NCBI GenBank assembly: GCA_021401465.1
Contig: JADDMT010000020.1
Coordinates: 124,001-188,000 of the forward strand
Source: Teratosphaeria epicoccoides
Lineage: Eukaryota; Ascomycota; Dothideomycetes; Mycosphaerellales; Teratosphaeriaceae
DNA length: 64,000 nt
Direction of reading: 5' to 3'
Part shown: positions 1 to 10,957 of the stretch, piece after piece
How the letters are laid out: each line of letters begins with the position of its first letter
Numbering within the stretch: the stretch's first letter is position 1
The notes under the pieces: generated by a model
Seen by the model: the letters and a program-made list of their open reading frames with translations, nothing else
The model's database searches: none
What the model was told of the DNA's origin: nothing
Program-made: the position numbers and the translations under genes

Positions 1-1817
1 CATGTGTTAAAGCTCCTAAGGTAGTGCCTTTCTTAACTTATTAAGTGTCGGATACTCTTTTGTCTTTAAGGCCTCCGCGACATCTGCTATTGTAGTTACG
101 TATACCTAGGTAAAGTTCCTATAGTCCTTGTATTCTTAGTAGTTCCGCCCCTTGTCTATCTACTGTCCCGCTCTCCTATGCTAGCACTAAGGCCTTTCTG
201 GCATAGTCCGCACTTTATTGTGAGCCTTCTAGGGGTTCCCTAGGATCAGGGGGAAGGCTAGGTCCTTTACAACGTATGCGTACACTAGTTGCTAGAACCC
301 CTTGATTTCTATTTAGAAGGCGACTACTCCTTCTACTATGGAGTCTTGTATCGATGCTGTTACGCCCCTCGCTATTCGTAACTCTTTGCTTATTAAGCTT
401 AAACTAAGGCCTTTTACTAGGTCTCTGTTAATTGTAGCGTAGCATTAGTACCCTTTATCGATAGGAGCTAATGTCCCGGTATTATTTGTAAGGACTACAT
501 TAGTATAAATTAGGTTCCTGTCTATAGATCCCTTAACTCTCTCCTATCCTTCGGCTAATGTCTCTTTTACTCCTACTTCCTAACTCTAAGCAGGAGTTAA
601 TCTTTTCCCGCGTCTTTCTTCCTAGGTTCCTGTACAATATAATCGTCCTCTAGTAATAGCGACACTCTAGTAGTATTAATCTAGGCTAGAGGTATAGCTA
701 GGGCGTAGGGACACCCCTTAACCTAGTATCTAGACACTCTGTAGTAGTAACACAGGTTATTCTCCTAGCGTTTTTCTCTCTTAGTAGTGTCTACCTATTT
801 AGCGCGTTGTTTCCCCCCGCCGTTCTGTTAGGGTCCTCTGCTATTAGACTAGTCTCCTATAGTATAAGTTAGTACTATGACTATATCCCTATCCGCGTCT
901 ACGTAGGATCTAACCCTAGGGTTAGGCACCTACATAGCAACTATAGGAATACCTTTAGAGTCCTTGTTTTTCTCTCTTAACTACCTCCTATAGGCTGCCT
1001 TGAACTAGTTAGTTGCCTTAGAGTTTGTTATGACCCTTTTAACCTCCTCTGTAAACGCGTAGTAGTCCTCCCTGTCTCTTACGTTTGCTATGTACATCCT
1101 AGCAGGGTTTAAAAACAAATTCTTGAGGTATCTAATCTTCGTATCATCTGTCTACTAGTCTCCTCCTACTAATAGCAGGAGTTCGTCAAATTCTAGCTAG
1201 TGCTTGTACTATGGCTAGCCTACTATATGTTAGAGGTTTGTAAGCTATTCTAGAGCCTTCGCTATCTTGTTACTATCTACAAACATAGCTTTAAGTTACA
1301 AGAAGAAAGCTTTAAAGTCCTTAGCCTTATCCGGGCCTCCTTTCTCCTAGAAGTAGCGCATCTAAGCGCGCTAGCAAGTAGGCAGAGTATCGTAGATTAT
1401 GTTCTAGTAATAATCTATGCCTATTAGGGGTTTTATCCTAGAGCGCGCTCTAAGCGAACTCCTAATATAGAGTAGGTAGTCCCTAAATGATTCGGCCCTT
1501 CTGTCCTACGTTAGTAGTCTCTACTCTTAGGGTCCTGTTAGTTCTATGCTAGAGTTCGCGCGCGTTACTACAGCTAGCGTGTCTACAAGAGCTTTTAGCA
1601 GCTCCTCTAACAGGGCGCCTAGGTTCTGTCGCTATCAGGACTCTAATTCATTTAGCGTAGCTTGCGTAGCAGTTAGCTTAGCTATAATCTACTATTATTA
1701 GGTATGTATTCCTTCGATAACATGACGCATTTCTGCTAACGCTTCCTTGTTTGTAGACCCTTCGGACACTAGGGTTAATTAGCTAGGAGACAGCCTTTCT
1801 ATAGTAAAATTGATCAT
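1..1817 (-). pseudogene. Ty3/Gypsy-like gag-protease frame, RIP-broken, runs off left edge
   Basis: Reading leftward from an ATG at 1817-1815, one can follow a gag-like protein interrupted mainly by TAG and TAA. It begins MINFTIERLSPS and has a helical middle. Near 1070-1110 it contains NPARMYIANVRDREDYYAF, a capsid-like stretch. Near 420-480 an APIDKGY-like segment followed by CYATIN, and near 236-280 VKDLAFPLILGNP, resemble an LTR-element aspartic protease (the active-site D and the LLGxPW region). Reverse transcriptase would lie outside the window. The strand and domain order are seen directly; the family assignment is by resemblance. No finished protein can be made. A Copia element is less likely because the protease follows gag without an obvious zinc knuckle. 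Confidence 0.55.
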
Positions 1818-1999
1818 ACTTAATGTCATAGGTAAATAGTATGTATATAGGGGTTTATGTAGTATTTAACAAGTATAATAAGGAGGGAGAGACTATTAAC
1901 TAGTTGTCTAGTCCTTTATAGCTAGCCTTGTCTAGGGTCTAGGGTCGCGCTCTAGGGTCCGGAGTCGCGCATAGGCCTTAGCCTATACTAAGGACTTAG
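1818..1999. other. Short spacer, possible LTR or leader of the gag-protease element
   Basis: The sequence immediately right of the gag start reads TGTCATAGG at 1823, a plausible LTR edge for a minus-strand element. It is followed by AT-rich, RIP-like sequence and a purine-rich patch near 1881-1892. No second LTR copy is available to fix the boundary, so this is only a suggestion. Confidence 0.2.
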
Positions 2000-2912
2000 G
2001 GCCTTGCCCTTTATAGTACTATTTTAATAACGCTAAACTCCTAAGCTCCTTTGCTATGCTACTACTACTACTACTACACGCTACCTCTAGAGCGCTTATA
2101 GCGCTCTTTATTAGTATAGTGTAGTAGCATAGTACCTACAGATATAGCCTCCTAGAGTGCCTTAATATAGATTACACTATCTATAATAGTACGACTAATG
2201 TTAACTATCTGCTCTATGATAGTATTAAGCTCTACACGCATTGTAGCAAACTAACTATTACTGTAGTCTACAAGACTAGTAACATACTCTGCTAGCATAG
2301 CTAACTACCTCTTAACTATACTAAACCTTACTATAATAGACTACATGTTACTATTATCATGAACATTATTTATGTCTCTAGTACTACTAAGCATACCCTC
2401 TATATTACTAAGCCGCGCGTTAATGCGTATGTCAAATGCATCTAGTCGTAGTTTAATCACAGTAAGCTTTAACTTAACTGCCCCTATTTTCTCCTACTTA
2501 ACAGCTTATACTAGTAATTAGCATAACATCTAATGTAATTGTTACGCTTATAGAATATGTAAGCCGCATCATTACGCTAGGACTAGACCCTACACTTATA
2601 ACTACACTTAGTGTATTTGTTACATAGATTAATAGCTAGCTTGCCTTTATTAGTCTCTATAATATAGCTAGCTATGTTATACTTATGTAGGAGGGTATCT
2701 TTCTCCTTAAGGCTAGTGTTATAATTGTACTACAAGCTCTCTTTAGACTTATACTACTAATTAGCAGTATTCTTAGTCTCTAGACAGTATAAACTACTAC
2801 TACAAGTTAGTAACTACCTCTATAAGTATACTGTAAGTGTAGAAACAACTTACACTAGCGCTAGAGGTAGCAGCTCAGGTTCAGGTAAGCTAGTAGTAGA
2901 TTCTTCAGCCAT
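2000..2912 (-). pseudogene. RIP-broken frame with Cys-rich segment, coiled coil and former poly-Q tract
   Basis: From an ATG at 2912-2910 the frame begins MAEESTTSLPEPELLPLALV. It continues through a lysine-rich helix and a cysteine-rich patch (LCNKYTKCSYKC, about residues 80-92) that looks like a decayed zinc-binding cluster. It then shifts frame near 2490 into a long helical segment (INARLSNIEGML, LAEYVTSLVDYS). Near 2056-2076 there are six TAG codons in a row, best read as a CAG glutamine run mutated by RIP. Almost all internal stops are TAG or TAA. I do not recognise the protein. It is on the same strand as the gag frame to its left but outside it, so it could be a duplicated host gene or an accessory gene of another element. 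Confidence 0.4.
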
Positions 2913-3633
2913 TTTGGTACCTTGTTAGGAGTGATATTAAAGTAATCTAAGGGTGTAACATAGTAAGTTAATGGCAGCAAGGGGGAATCACTTATAACTA
3001 AGCCGAAAATAGCATTGAATCACAATAACAATCGCTAGTGAAGTGATATTCAGCAATAACCAGCTCAATTTGAGCAAACACGTGATATCAAAAAACACAT
3101 GCATGTGGAATTGGCACATTTGGACCGCCGTCGCCCCTCACCCCGCTCCCACACCTCCTCATCCGGATACTGAACCCTTTCCAGCTCTCCTGTCTTCTAA
3201 GCCACATCTCTGCTCTACCTTTGCACCCACAGCCTCACTAGCCAATCTGGTCACCTCCAGGCTGCAAGCCACAATGCGGAACTCGGCAAGCTGCTCGCCA
3301 TCCTGTCAGCGTGTCGCGCAGCTGTCTGCAAAGCTCTGATGGAGTAACCACTCCACACCCTCCCAGACATGCAGTAGTATATGCGTGTATGTGAAGGCGG
3401 TTGACATGGCTTGCTGCAGAAGAAATCACCGCAGGCGGCGCTGGGTTGCTCGCGCCAGTATGCCCAAGCCAATGCGGATCTACTCTGACACACCTAGTGG
3501 GACCCACGGCCTGGTAGTAGTCTTGGAATATTACGTGGGTTTGACTGATTCACGCGTATACACAGACGGCTCAACTCAAATATACGCCATGTACAGCAGC
3601 GGAAGCAGTTTGTAACGAACGACACCTGTGTTT
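2913..3633. other. Transition from RIP-mutated to normal sequence; no gene seen
   Basis: TAG/CTA-rich sequence gives way to ordinary composition between about 2950 and 3100. TGTTAGGAG at 2932 could be an LTR edge, and short inverted motifs (GAATCACTT near 2985, AAGTGATATTC near 3042) lie in the transition. Open frames in 3043-3615 overlap on both strands and show no coherent protein. Confidence 0.4.
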
Positions 3634-4982
3634 CTATGTGAATATGCAACCCAATAATGTCAATAATATGTGTAGCTGTCCCCCATACTGGGACTCCCGC
3701 AACGCCCCAGCATAGCCAATCAGAACTTCGAGTCCATACAGCGCCAAGTCCCGCTCACTGACACTCCCGTTCTCCTCCCCACACCCGGAGTCCTCCTCGT
3801 CATCCTCCCAATCCTCGTCATCCTCCCACTCCTTACTACCCTCCGAACCACTCGCACCAACCGAAAACCTCGTGATCGCGTCTTCCATTACCGCCGCATC
3901 CTCCGCGCAATCCTGCTCCGCTCCTCCTCCTCCCGACGACGACGCAGCGCCGACTCGACAGCAGCGGCCTCCATCTTTCTCTTCCCTGCTTTCGCTATCG
4001 CCTCCTGCACCTCCGCATGGGCCGCTGCGAGGAAAGCCTCTGCGTTTACGGCATCGATCTGCCATAGCTTGGCGAAGATGGTCATCATGGTGGAAGCCTT
4101 GGCTGCGAAGGTAGCGAATAACAGTATGGTCGTCGCTGCGTCTGCTGACGAGGCTTGGGCGGAATCCGTGAATGAGGTAGGTACAGCAGGCGTGGGCCTC
4201 TGTGAGGCTACTGGCGTGGGCGGTGCTGACAAGCCAGACGTCAATGCTAGGGTCGGTGGTGATGACGGAGCAAAGACTCGGGCGTTCTGCATCGACTACT
4301 GATACCAAAGCTGCGGCGGCGTGGAGGCGGCGTTCGTGGGAGTGCAGGTGCAAGCCGACTCTACTGCATGCAAAGGCGGACCCTGCAGCACCACGACTGG
4401 CGCCTGGCAGCTGCGAGATCCGTCGCGCAGCTGCGGCGCCGGGATCACGGGGTTGGCCTCAACTGATGCGCTTGTGGTTGTTGGAAGTCCGGCCGCCCGA
4501 TCTTCTACTCTCTCCGTGTACGAGCCGGAAGTTGGGAATGCGCAAAAATAATCCCATGCGCTTGGCGTTTGGTGCGCCAGGGACGGATTGATCTGACCAG
4601 GACCGTCAAAATTCGCGCCGTCGCAAGATCCGATCTCAGCAGATGGAAGAGATGAAGCGGGCAATGAGCGCTGCATGGCAGAATCTCCACCTTTCTGCAT
4701 CCTCAGAGGCATGCTTGTCTCCACACAATGCGCCAGGTTCTTCGGCGCAATGCCCTTGCCACAGATCTTCATCCACTCGAGCAGCTCGCGCTTGCGGTTG
4801 ACCTCCCATGCCCTGGCGCTGTCGTAGCTGCCAACCGGCACGTCCGCGTAGGACCAGCCGAGCTGGTCGAAAAGGCCGTTCAGGTGCGCCGGGGCGAGAG
4901 GGCTGGAAGTCATAGAGTGGCTCACGAGGTAGTGGTCGATAGTCAGGATGTTGGAGTCGAACGTGTAGCGGACTGGCGCCAT
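3634..4982 (-). pseudogene. Uncharacterised host-like gene, split by one in-frame TAG; one probable 56-nt intron
   Basis: The start ATG at 4982 opens a protein beginning MAPVRYTFDSNILTIDHYLV, with a well-formed N-terminal domain (HLNGLFDQLGWSYADVPVG, WEVNRKRELLEWMKICGKGI) of about 90 residues, then a Ser/Pro/Thr-rich linker. A single TAG at 4298-4296 follows WYQ. The same frame reopens at once (SMQNARVFAPSSPPTLAL) and runs into an Ala/Glu/Arg helix ending near 3888. An intron of 56 nt (3891-3836, GTAATG donor, TAG acceptor) restores phase to a very acidic tail (KEWEDDEDWEDDEEDSGCG) and the segment RDLALYGLEVLIGYAGALRE, ending with TAG at 3636-3634. The branch site is weak. About 430 residues in all if the stop is read through. 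Function unknown. The TAG fits CAG or TGG mutated at CpA; an undetected in-phase intron is an alternative. Confidence 0.5.
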
Positions 4983-5701
4983 TGTTGTTGATAGAGGCTG
5001 AGGATGGATGATTACTGTGGTTTACGATGAGGATGCAGGTTGGTGCTAAACCTTGGACAGCTGAATGCAGGAGGCGATGGTAGAGTGAATTCTGGATTAG
5101 TGACTCGCTGATTTGACGAAGGGCCGAATGAAAGAGCTGCTGATTAGGCGACTAGTAAGAGCTAGAAGTATGGGTAGCAGCATGAGATCGATGGGGGATA
5201 GGAGCAGGTCATCTAACAATGTGCAGGCGCGAGTTAGGAAGAAGAAAAGACAAACCACACCATGACAGGCAGGCACATTTACATCAATCACCACGCAATG
5301 ATTAGCCTGCATGCACCGCTGCTGGCCCTTTGCAACGCGACCATTTAGACATGGTCAAAATGACTACATCACCCGATTGCCCGGTGCTAGTCGCGAGCGC
5401 GAATGCTCCTGCGAACGCCCTTATGCGAACGAGCGGGACGAGCGGGACGAATGTTCCCTCTAATGCTACTCAGTCGAGTTGTCAGCACTAGTCGTCATCG
5501 CAACAATCCGGGAGTCGAACGGCTTCGATCACGACTGACTACGGCTACTCCGAGCAGCAAGCCTTACCCTTCTCCTCCTGCTCCGGCGGTCCCTTCGTCC
5601 GAGATCACTCTCCTAGCAAGTCGCGTTGCACGCACGACACGCGAGGCTGCTGTCTAGATCTCTAGTGCTAGACTCTCCTCTTCCCCTTCGCACGTTCTTA
5701 G
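4983..5701. other. Intergenic sequence upstream of the 3634-4982 gene; no clear gene
   Basis: Immediately upstream of the ATG lies a normal-composition stretch likely to hold the promoter; I see no diagnostic motif. From about 5395 a plus-strand frame rich in Ala, Ser, Thr and Asn (ANAPANALMRTSGTSGTN) runs to about 5650 with one TAG. It is low-complexity and could be a gag N-terminus remnant, but nothing supports this further. Confidence 0.3.
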
Positions 5702-5845
5702 TTACATTAGCGCATGCTATGCTACATCACGATCGTTAGCTAATGTATACCCTGTGGCTACTAAACTACTGCTAGCACCTCCCATTGATATCGAAGTGCT
5801 AGCGGTATGTTAGTAGCATAACGCTAGTATACTACTAGCACACTT
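5702..5845. repeat. TA-rich patch with short inverted repeats
   Basis: TACATTAGC (5702-5710) is answered by GCTAATGTA about 30 bases on. AAGTGCTAG (5794-5802) is answered imperfectly by CTAGCACACTT (5835-5845). The patch is richer in TA and TAG than its surroundings. It may be a remnant of a small hairpin element; no target duplication was found. Confidence 0.25.
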
Positions 5846-5901
5846 ACCTGGCATTTTTTGCCTCTACCTCTAGCAAAGCTTGGCTTCTACTGTCGCGTTA
5901 T

Positions 5902-6352
5902 TTACATCGCTGGCAAGGCGCTTGCTCTGCACACCTCATACATCTGGCACGCTGATGCCATGGCCTTACCCGTCGGGATGTGGACCAGCTTGCGCATGGT
6001 GAGATGGCAGCGGGTGCATTGTCGGGAAGCAGTAGCGAGTGGTCCGTCGATGTGGCGGCGCAGCACTAGGCCCTTGATCAGCATGGCGTCTGAGGGCTAG
6101 GAATGAATATACCTCGTGCAAATCGCGCGCCGAGTTCTCAAAGACTCGGGTCCATGAGAGCTGCTAGGCGAAGGAGTTGCCGTTATCCGTCATCACGGCA
6201 TCCACGCGAGCATGATCGACAGGGTGGGTCCATGCGAACCAAACCTCTCTTTGCGACGAGCGGCCCAATCGAGCTCGTGTCAGCTTCTCAGGGTTGTCCG
6301 CGCATACGCTTGACGAGTGTCTGCTTCTCAAGTAATGAATTTTCTTAACCAC
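5902..6352 (-). pseudogene. Possible minus-strand coding remnant
   Basis: A frame from 6352 reads MVKKIHYLRSRHSSSVCADN and then VDAVMTDNGNSFA to a TAG at 6166-6164. It then continues QLSWTRVFENSARDLHE in the same frame. A different frame on the same strand (6084-5902) has a CTRCH segment. The protein-like texture and the single TAG resemble the broken genes nearby, but no family is recognised and a chance frame cannot be excluded. Confidence 0.2.
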
Positions 6353-9300
6353 CTTCGCCCTCGCCGCAGTGAGCTCTCACGCCTGGTCGCTCGAGCCGAA
6401 AGATATGCCATCATCGCGCCTTCCTTCCGACAAGCCATGAGCCGGCACTCCGCACAGTATCTCAATTTTAGGAGAAGCTCCTCAAGGCGTAGAAATAGCG
6501 ACGAAGAGCGTGTAAACGTCCAGGACGCAGTATATGGCGTGTTCGTCATTTGTACATTGACGCTCCACGCCCATTTGCCATCTCTCTGTCGCCGTACTCG
6601 TGAGCCCACCGCAAGACTCTGGACAGCAGGTTTGCGCTTCAAGGTCGCTGTTAGGGTGGCCTCCGGATACATCTTCGTGTATGTAAAACATTTCCACCGC
6701 TCGTGCCTGCAGCGCACGCCTTCATGAGATCCATCTCCCGTATCTCTGATGAGGAACGCGTGATGCAGCAGAAGGCTGTCCCTTCCTTCGTCTATCTCTC
6801 AGCTACCATAGGTTGTCCATCGTCACACAGGTGTGCTGCCCATCGCAAGTCGGTTCCTTCTCCCTTACATCCTGCTTCTGTCCTTCCTCCCGCCTTCCCT
6901 GTCCACCACCATGGCCTGTGAACTTCCTGCCCAAAAAGGCTCGTCGTCTGCTCCTATGCTCTCGCAGAATACGTGCAAAAGTCTGTCCTCATCACCCTCA
7001 TTCCAAACACACACGACTACCAGCACACACCGTGTCCAACACCTGCCAGTCCCAAGTTCCCAAGCCAAATGACGCACCCTGTCTTGTTTCTTGACATGAT
7101 TGCGAGACTTGCTCGAATGACGAGCGTGCGAATTTGACTGCTGGGCTAGCCCGACGCCAGTCCGTCGATGCTACGGTGGCATAGCGGACCCACGAGACGC
7201 CAGCGATCTCGTGAATGCTCTTATGGAGGATGCCGTCTGGCGCCGAAGTTGACAGGAGTATCCTCAAGCGTAATTCCTGCAAGCCTGTCTGCCATTTACA
7301 ACGCTTGAATTCAAGCTGCCTAAGCCTCGCTTGCGGTCGTGGTCGAAATCGCCATTTGCGCAGGATGCTCGTGTCTCGATGTGTCGGTGGCCGATTCGTG
7401 CGAGCAGTAGCCTGAATGGATGCGCTCGACGCGGTGGTCGTGATGCGGGTTTCTCTCGGGCAAGTTCCTCGAGGGAAGGAAGGGAGAGAGAGACGTGAGA
7501 GTGTGTGTAGTGGTGATACACGAATACTTACATTGCATCTGCAGAGACATGTGTACTTACTATGCGACCGTCGATATCTTGGGCCACGCTGCTACGCTTT
7601 TCGACAAGCCCAGCCCGAGCCTCGGCTCATCGCGGACGACAAATAGTGCTGTACCCCGTAAGCAACATGTGCTCTACACTCAGAGTGTAGAGCTCACCAA
7701 ACCTTTCTCCGGAGATGCATTGTGAGTCCTGAGCGTGCTGTCGTCATGCATCCTAACGGCCAAGTCTCCATCAGAGAGGCACATGTACGACGGAACCTGA
7801 AGGCTTGACTGATTTGCTGAAAATCAACTACCAGCGTCTGCAAGTCGTGACATTAACGGCAGCGACGCGAGTGAAGGTTGCGGCGTGAACACATGGGCGG
7901 CTTTTGATTCAAAGACGAGAGTTCTATGCCGCCGGCCCCAATCTTTCGAGACAATTCGCAAGCCAGCTCGGGCCTAGTGCACTTCAAACAATATTCGATA
8001 GGAGAGGTTTGCGCTGCGCTGGGACTCAGTTGAAGATTTGGGTGGGCGTTAGCACAAGAAGCTTGGTCCTCGTTTTGTTTGTCCGGCTCAGTGGGAATCA
8101 GTTACTTCCACGACCCTGTGCACACTTCTTGACTCCGCTGATTTCCACTTGACTTGACATACTACGCACCTCGTCTGCCTATTCTTGACTGGATATCAGT
8201 CCTCGAGCTTTCTTTCCAGTGCCGTTCAGCGGAACTTTACCGACTCTGCGAAAGCGACTTCGCGTTGAGGGATACTCTCTGCGCGACATTGGCTAAACAT
8301 GAAAGGGCGTGCGAGTGGGGAATGTCGTTAAAAGAATGCAATTATGGACGTTGTTAAATGTACGTGTCGGAGGCACCTGCTGCTATTAGGCATAAGCGGT
8401 GTCTCGCAAATGTGCGGCAACCATCGAGATGCCGTTCACCTAGTAGTCCAGGAAAGTCATTCCCCGCGTCACTTCTTGAGACCACGCCAGGACAGCAGGT
8501 AGGAAGCACTCCGAGATACCGTTGCCCATCTCTGCGTAACGACAGATCACGGAATCTCGATACAAAAGATCTCGAGAGGCGCCGTATGCCCGAGCTCTTG
8601 GAGCAAAGGGACCCCTGTATATAGCTGGTAGAGACTGCAGCTTTCTCGTAAGCCAGAAGCAACTAAAGAACGGCTGCTGGCTGTCGTGCACACTCTGTCA
8701 CTCGGGCGAGCTGATGGCCCGACTGCGCGTTACGAGCGGTGACGGACTCAATTGGCGCCATTAGAGCTTGATGGTCATGCCTGCCGCATCAGCGCGATGA
8801 CTTGTGCAACCTCGATGTCTCCGGCGGCGCATGCATTTTGAGATCGAAGCAAGCCCTTGATGAGCCGGCGCACATCTGGGATAGGCAGAGTGCATAGGTC
8901 AGCTTGCTCGGCGACGGGATATATTGACAAGTCACGCCGTCAACGGGCAACATGGGACTGCCCGGGCATGTCAATCTCGCGCGGCGAGGAGCTCCCCGGC
9001 ACCCAATCGGCGCAAGTCTGGAAGCTCAAGCTTCTGAGAAATTTGGCGCATCACCACGGCAACATTTAGGCTTTCTACGTACCGGTCCTGATGATAAAGA
9101 CCCTTTCTGATCATTCCGAAACTCCTGGAAATTTGACTGGACGTGCACAAACAGCTCGGGACAACCGCGTGCTGTGTAGCTACTCTTTATAGCATGCACG
9201 ATGTGTGGTTACTTTATATAGCAGGTAGTCGTTTCTGTCAGTAGTATACTTGGCAACAAGCAGTCAAGCAAGTATGGGACGAGATGCAAGGGCCATTGAC

Positions 9301-9433
9301 CGGAGGCCATGACAGAAGAAGCAGTGGCAGCTGTCGATGCGCCAGCAAGCTTAGGGGTCCGAGAGCTTCAGGCGGCCCGGAAGGAGACATGTGCATCAAA
9401 AATGATACCAAACATGGTAGATTGACACCCAAC
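6353..9433. other. Three kilobases without a supportable gene
   Basis: Normal composition with frames of at most about 136 codons on both strands, heavily overlapping. None shows a recognisable motif, consistent exon structure or a convincing start. One plus-strand frame at 6833-7072 begins with a hydrophobic run resembling a signal peptide (MLPIASRFLLPYILLLSFL) but has no supporting body. The region may be true intergenic DNA or older decayed genes. Confidence 0.35.
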
Positions 9434-9525
9434 ATAGTATCAATATGGTGAGATGAAACCCAAGACAATGCTCAAGACAATACCCAGGTTGATATTCAAG
9501 TTGGTGCTTGAGTTGTTGATACTAT
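9434..9525. repeat. Short terminal-inverted-repeat-like segment
   Basis: ATAGTATCAA at 9434-9443 is matched exactly in inverse by TTGATACTAT at 9516-9525. Inside, CTCAAG and CTTGAG pair, and CAAGACAAT occurs twice. About 92 bp long. It could be a tiny MITE or a chance hairpin; no flanking TA or TSD was established. Confidence 0.25.
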
Positions 9526-9803
9526 AGCATGCCGACAAAGATGCCGACGACATTTTGTTCCAGGGTCACGTGTGCGTTGAGAGTCCGTGACAGAGCGGCC
9601 TTGTTGAAGTACGAGGCTGCAAATTCATGTCACACTTTGGCTGAGAGATGGCATTTGAGAGAGACTGCTATCCAAAAGTTCAGAGAACAAATGTGAAAGC
9701 AGGAAAGGTAGCATCGGACCCATGCTCGCTCGATGCTTTCCAAACACGGCAAAATCAACATATGTCATGAAGAGGTCAGGCTCTGGGTGTGGAGATGACA
9801 AGG

Positions 9804-10870
9804 TCACGTCGCCATCACTTGCATCCAAGATGCCGCTGCGTAAGGGAGCAGGCGCAGGGGTATGGCAGGCGACATCACCAGCCGGATCCCTCTGGGAAGG
9901 TCCGTCGTAGAGGTCTCCAACATCAGCCATGCTAGCCCGAGCATGCGAAAGCTCAATTGATTCAATCTACTCAAGCAGCTGCGCAAGGCTTCGGCGCGCA
10001 GGATCTCGTTGGGGGGCTTAGCAGAAGAAACGGAAGGCACGAGCGTGATGGGCAAGCTAGGTGGAAGGTATGAATCTTGAGCACTGGCAGCATGGATGAT
10101 GTCACAGGCGCCGTGAGCAGCTACATATAGCAGACAGCGCAGAGGTTGTTGGCGGTACAACAGTTTGCGAGCATGGACAATGCGAGAGACCCACGCATAC
10201 GGGCTGGCGGTGAGGTAATGGCGAACAACATATACTCGAGAAAAGCGGCATCACCAACAACATTATGAGCAGGAACGGTTTCAGCTATGAGGATGGAGAT
10301 GAGGATTGGGATGAGCGCTTGCTCAGAGTTCCGGCCCACGACTGTCTTCTCTCTGTTTGTTTGAGTCGAGGCGAAAGTCCAGTCGACAAGGAAGCTGGGC
10401 AGGACGATCGCCGAGATGATAGTAGACAGCTCGATCCACACGCCGACTGCCACCAGGAGGACATTGATCTTCGAGGGGCGATCATGGCCATTGCTGTCAG
10501 CTTATTGACAAGGCGAGCCATCGTCGTCAGCTCTATGGAGTACGTCCTCCTCTTCGGAGAAGATCGCAAAGCTGCTAAACGGCCAACTCACCTCGCCTAC
10601 TAGTACGCCCGCTTGTCCAGCACCACAATCCCTTCTGCCAATACGCTCATCAGACTGACCTGGTCCTGGAAAACGAATTCAGAAGCACTGTGGCTGCTGC
10701 AGTGTTTGAATTCCCGTCTATACTCTCCCAGGCTGCCAATGCTGCTGACCAAGGCAGCTGAGGCCTCTAGGGGACTACCAGAGCCTGCCGTCCTTTCAAG
10801 CAACAAGCGTCCGCATGTGCGTGCGACTCACGCATGGAAGACAAGAGCGGTAAAAGAGGCTTAGAGCATT
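9804..10870 (-). pseudogene. Degraded multi-exon membrane-protein gene
   Basis: Exon-like sequence from about 10780 reads VSLMSVLAEGIVVLDKRAY, followed by two TAG codons (10602-10597), then GCG AG and a perfect GTGAGT donor. Removing a 98-nt intron (10591-10494, acceptor CTGACAG, a second CTGAC as possible branch) continues in phase into KINVLLVAVGVWIELS and IISAIVLPSFLVDW, hydrophobic segments typical of membrane helices. The frame then changes near 10230 to HYLTASPYAWVSRIVHARKL and LLYVAAHGACDIIHAA, ending near 9804. A second probable intron (donor GTGAGT at 10831, about 47 nt) lies upstream. The paired TAGs most simply come from two TGG codons (Trp-Trp). I do not recognise the family. Coding by phase-compatible splice sites is inference. 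Confidence 0.45.
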
Positions 10871-10957
10871 GGCCGCGACAACTTCTGCAGTCTCTTGGCA
10901 CGAAGACGACTTCGTTGCCTTCAGGCACTAACGGTGATAAGGGCGACTGCTCGCCCC

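Noticed and set aside
1..1817. Non-LTR (LINE/Tad-like) element
   Set aside because: The protease-like segment and gag order point to an LTR element, and no endonuclease or LINE RT motif was seen.
5500..5530. tRNA-like T-arm (TTCGACTC on the minus strand)
   Set aside because: The flanking bases do not form a T-stem and no D or anticodon arm could be folded around it.
6833..7072. Possible small secreted effector with a signal-peptide-like start
   Set aside because: The body is low-complexity Ser/Thr/His without paired cysteines, opposite-strand and other-frame ORFs of equal length overlap it, and no promoter or intron supports it.
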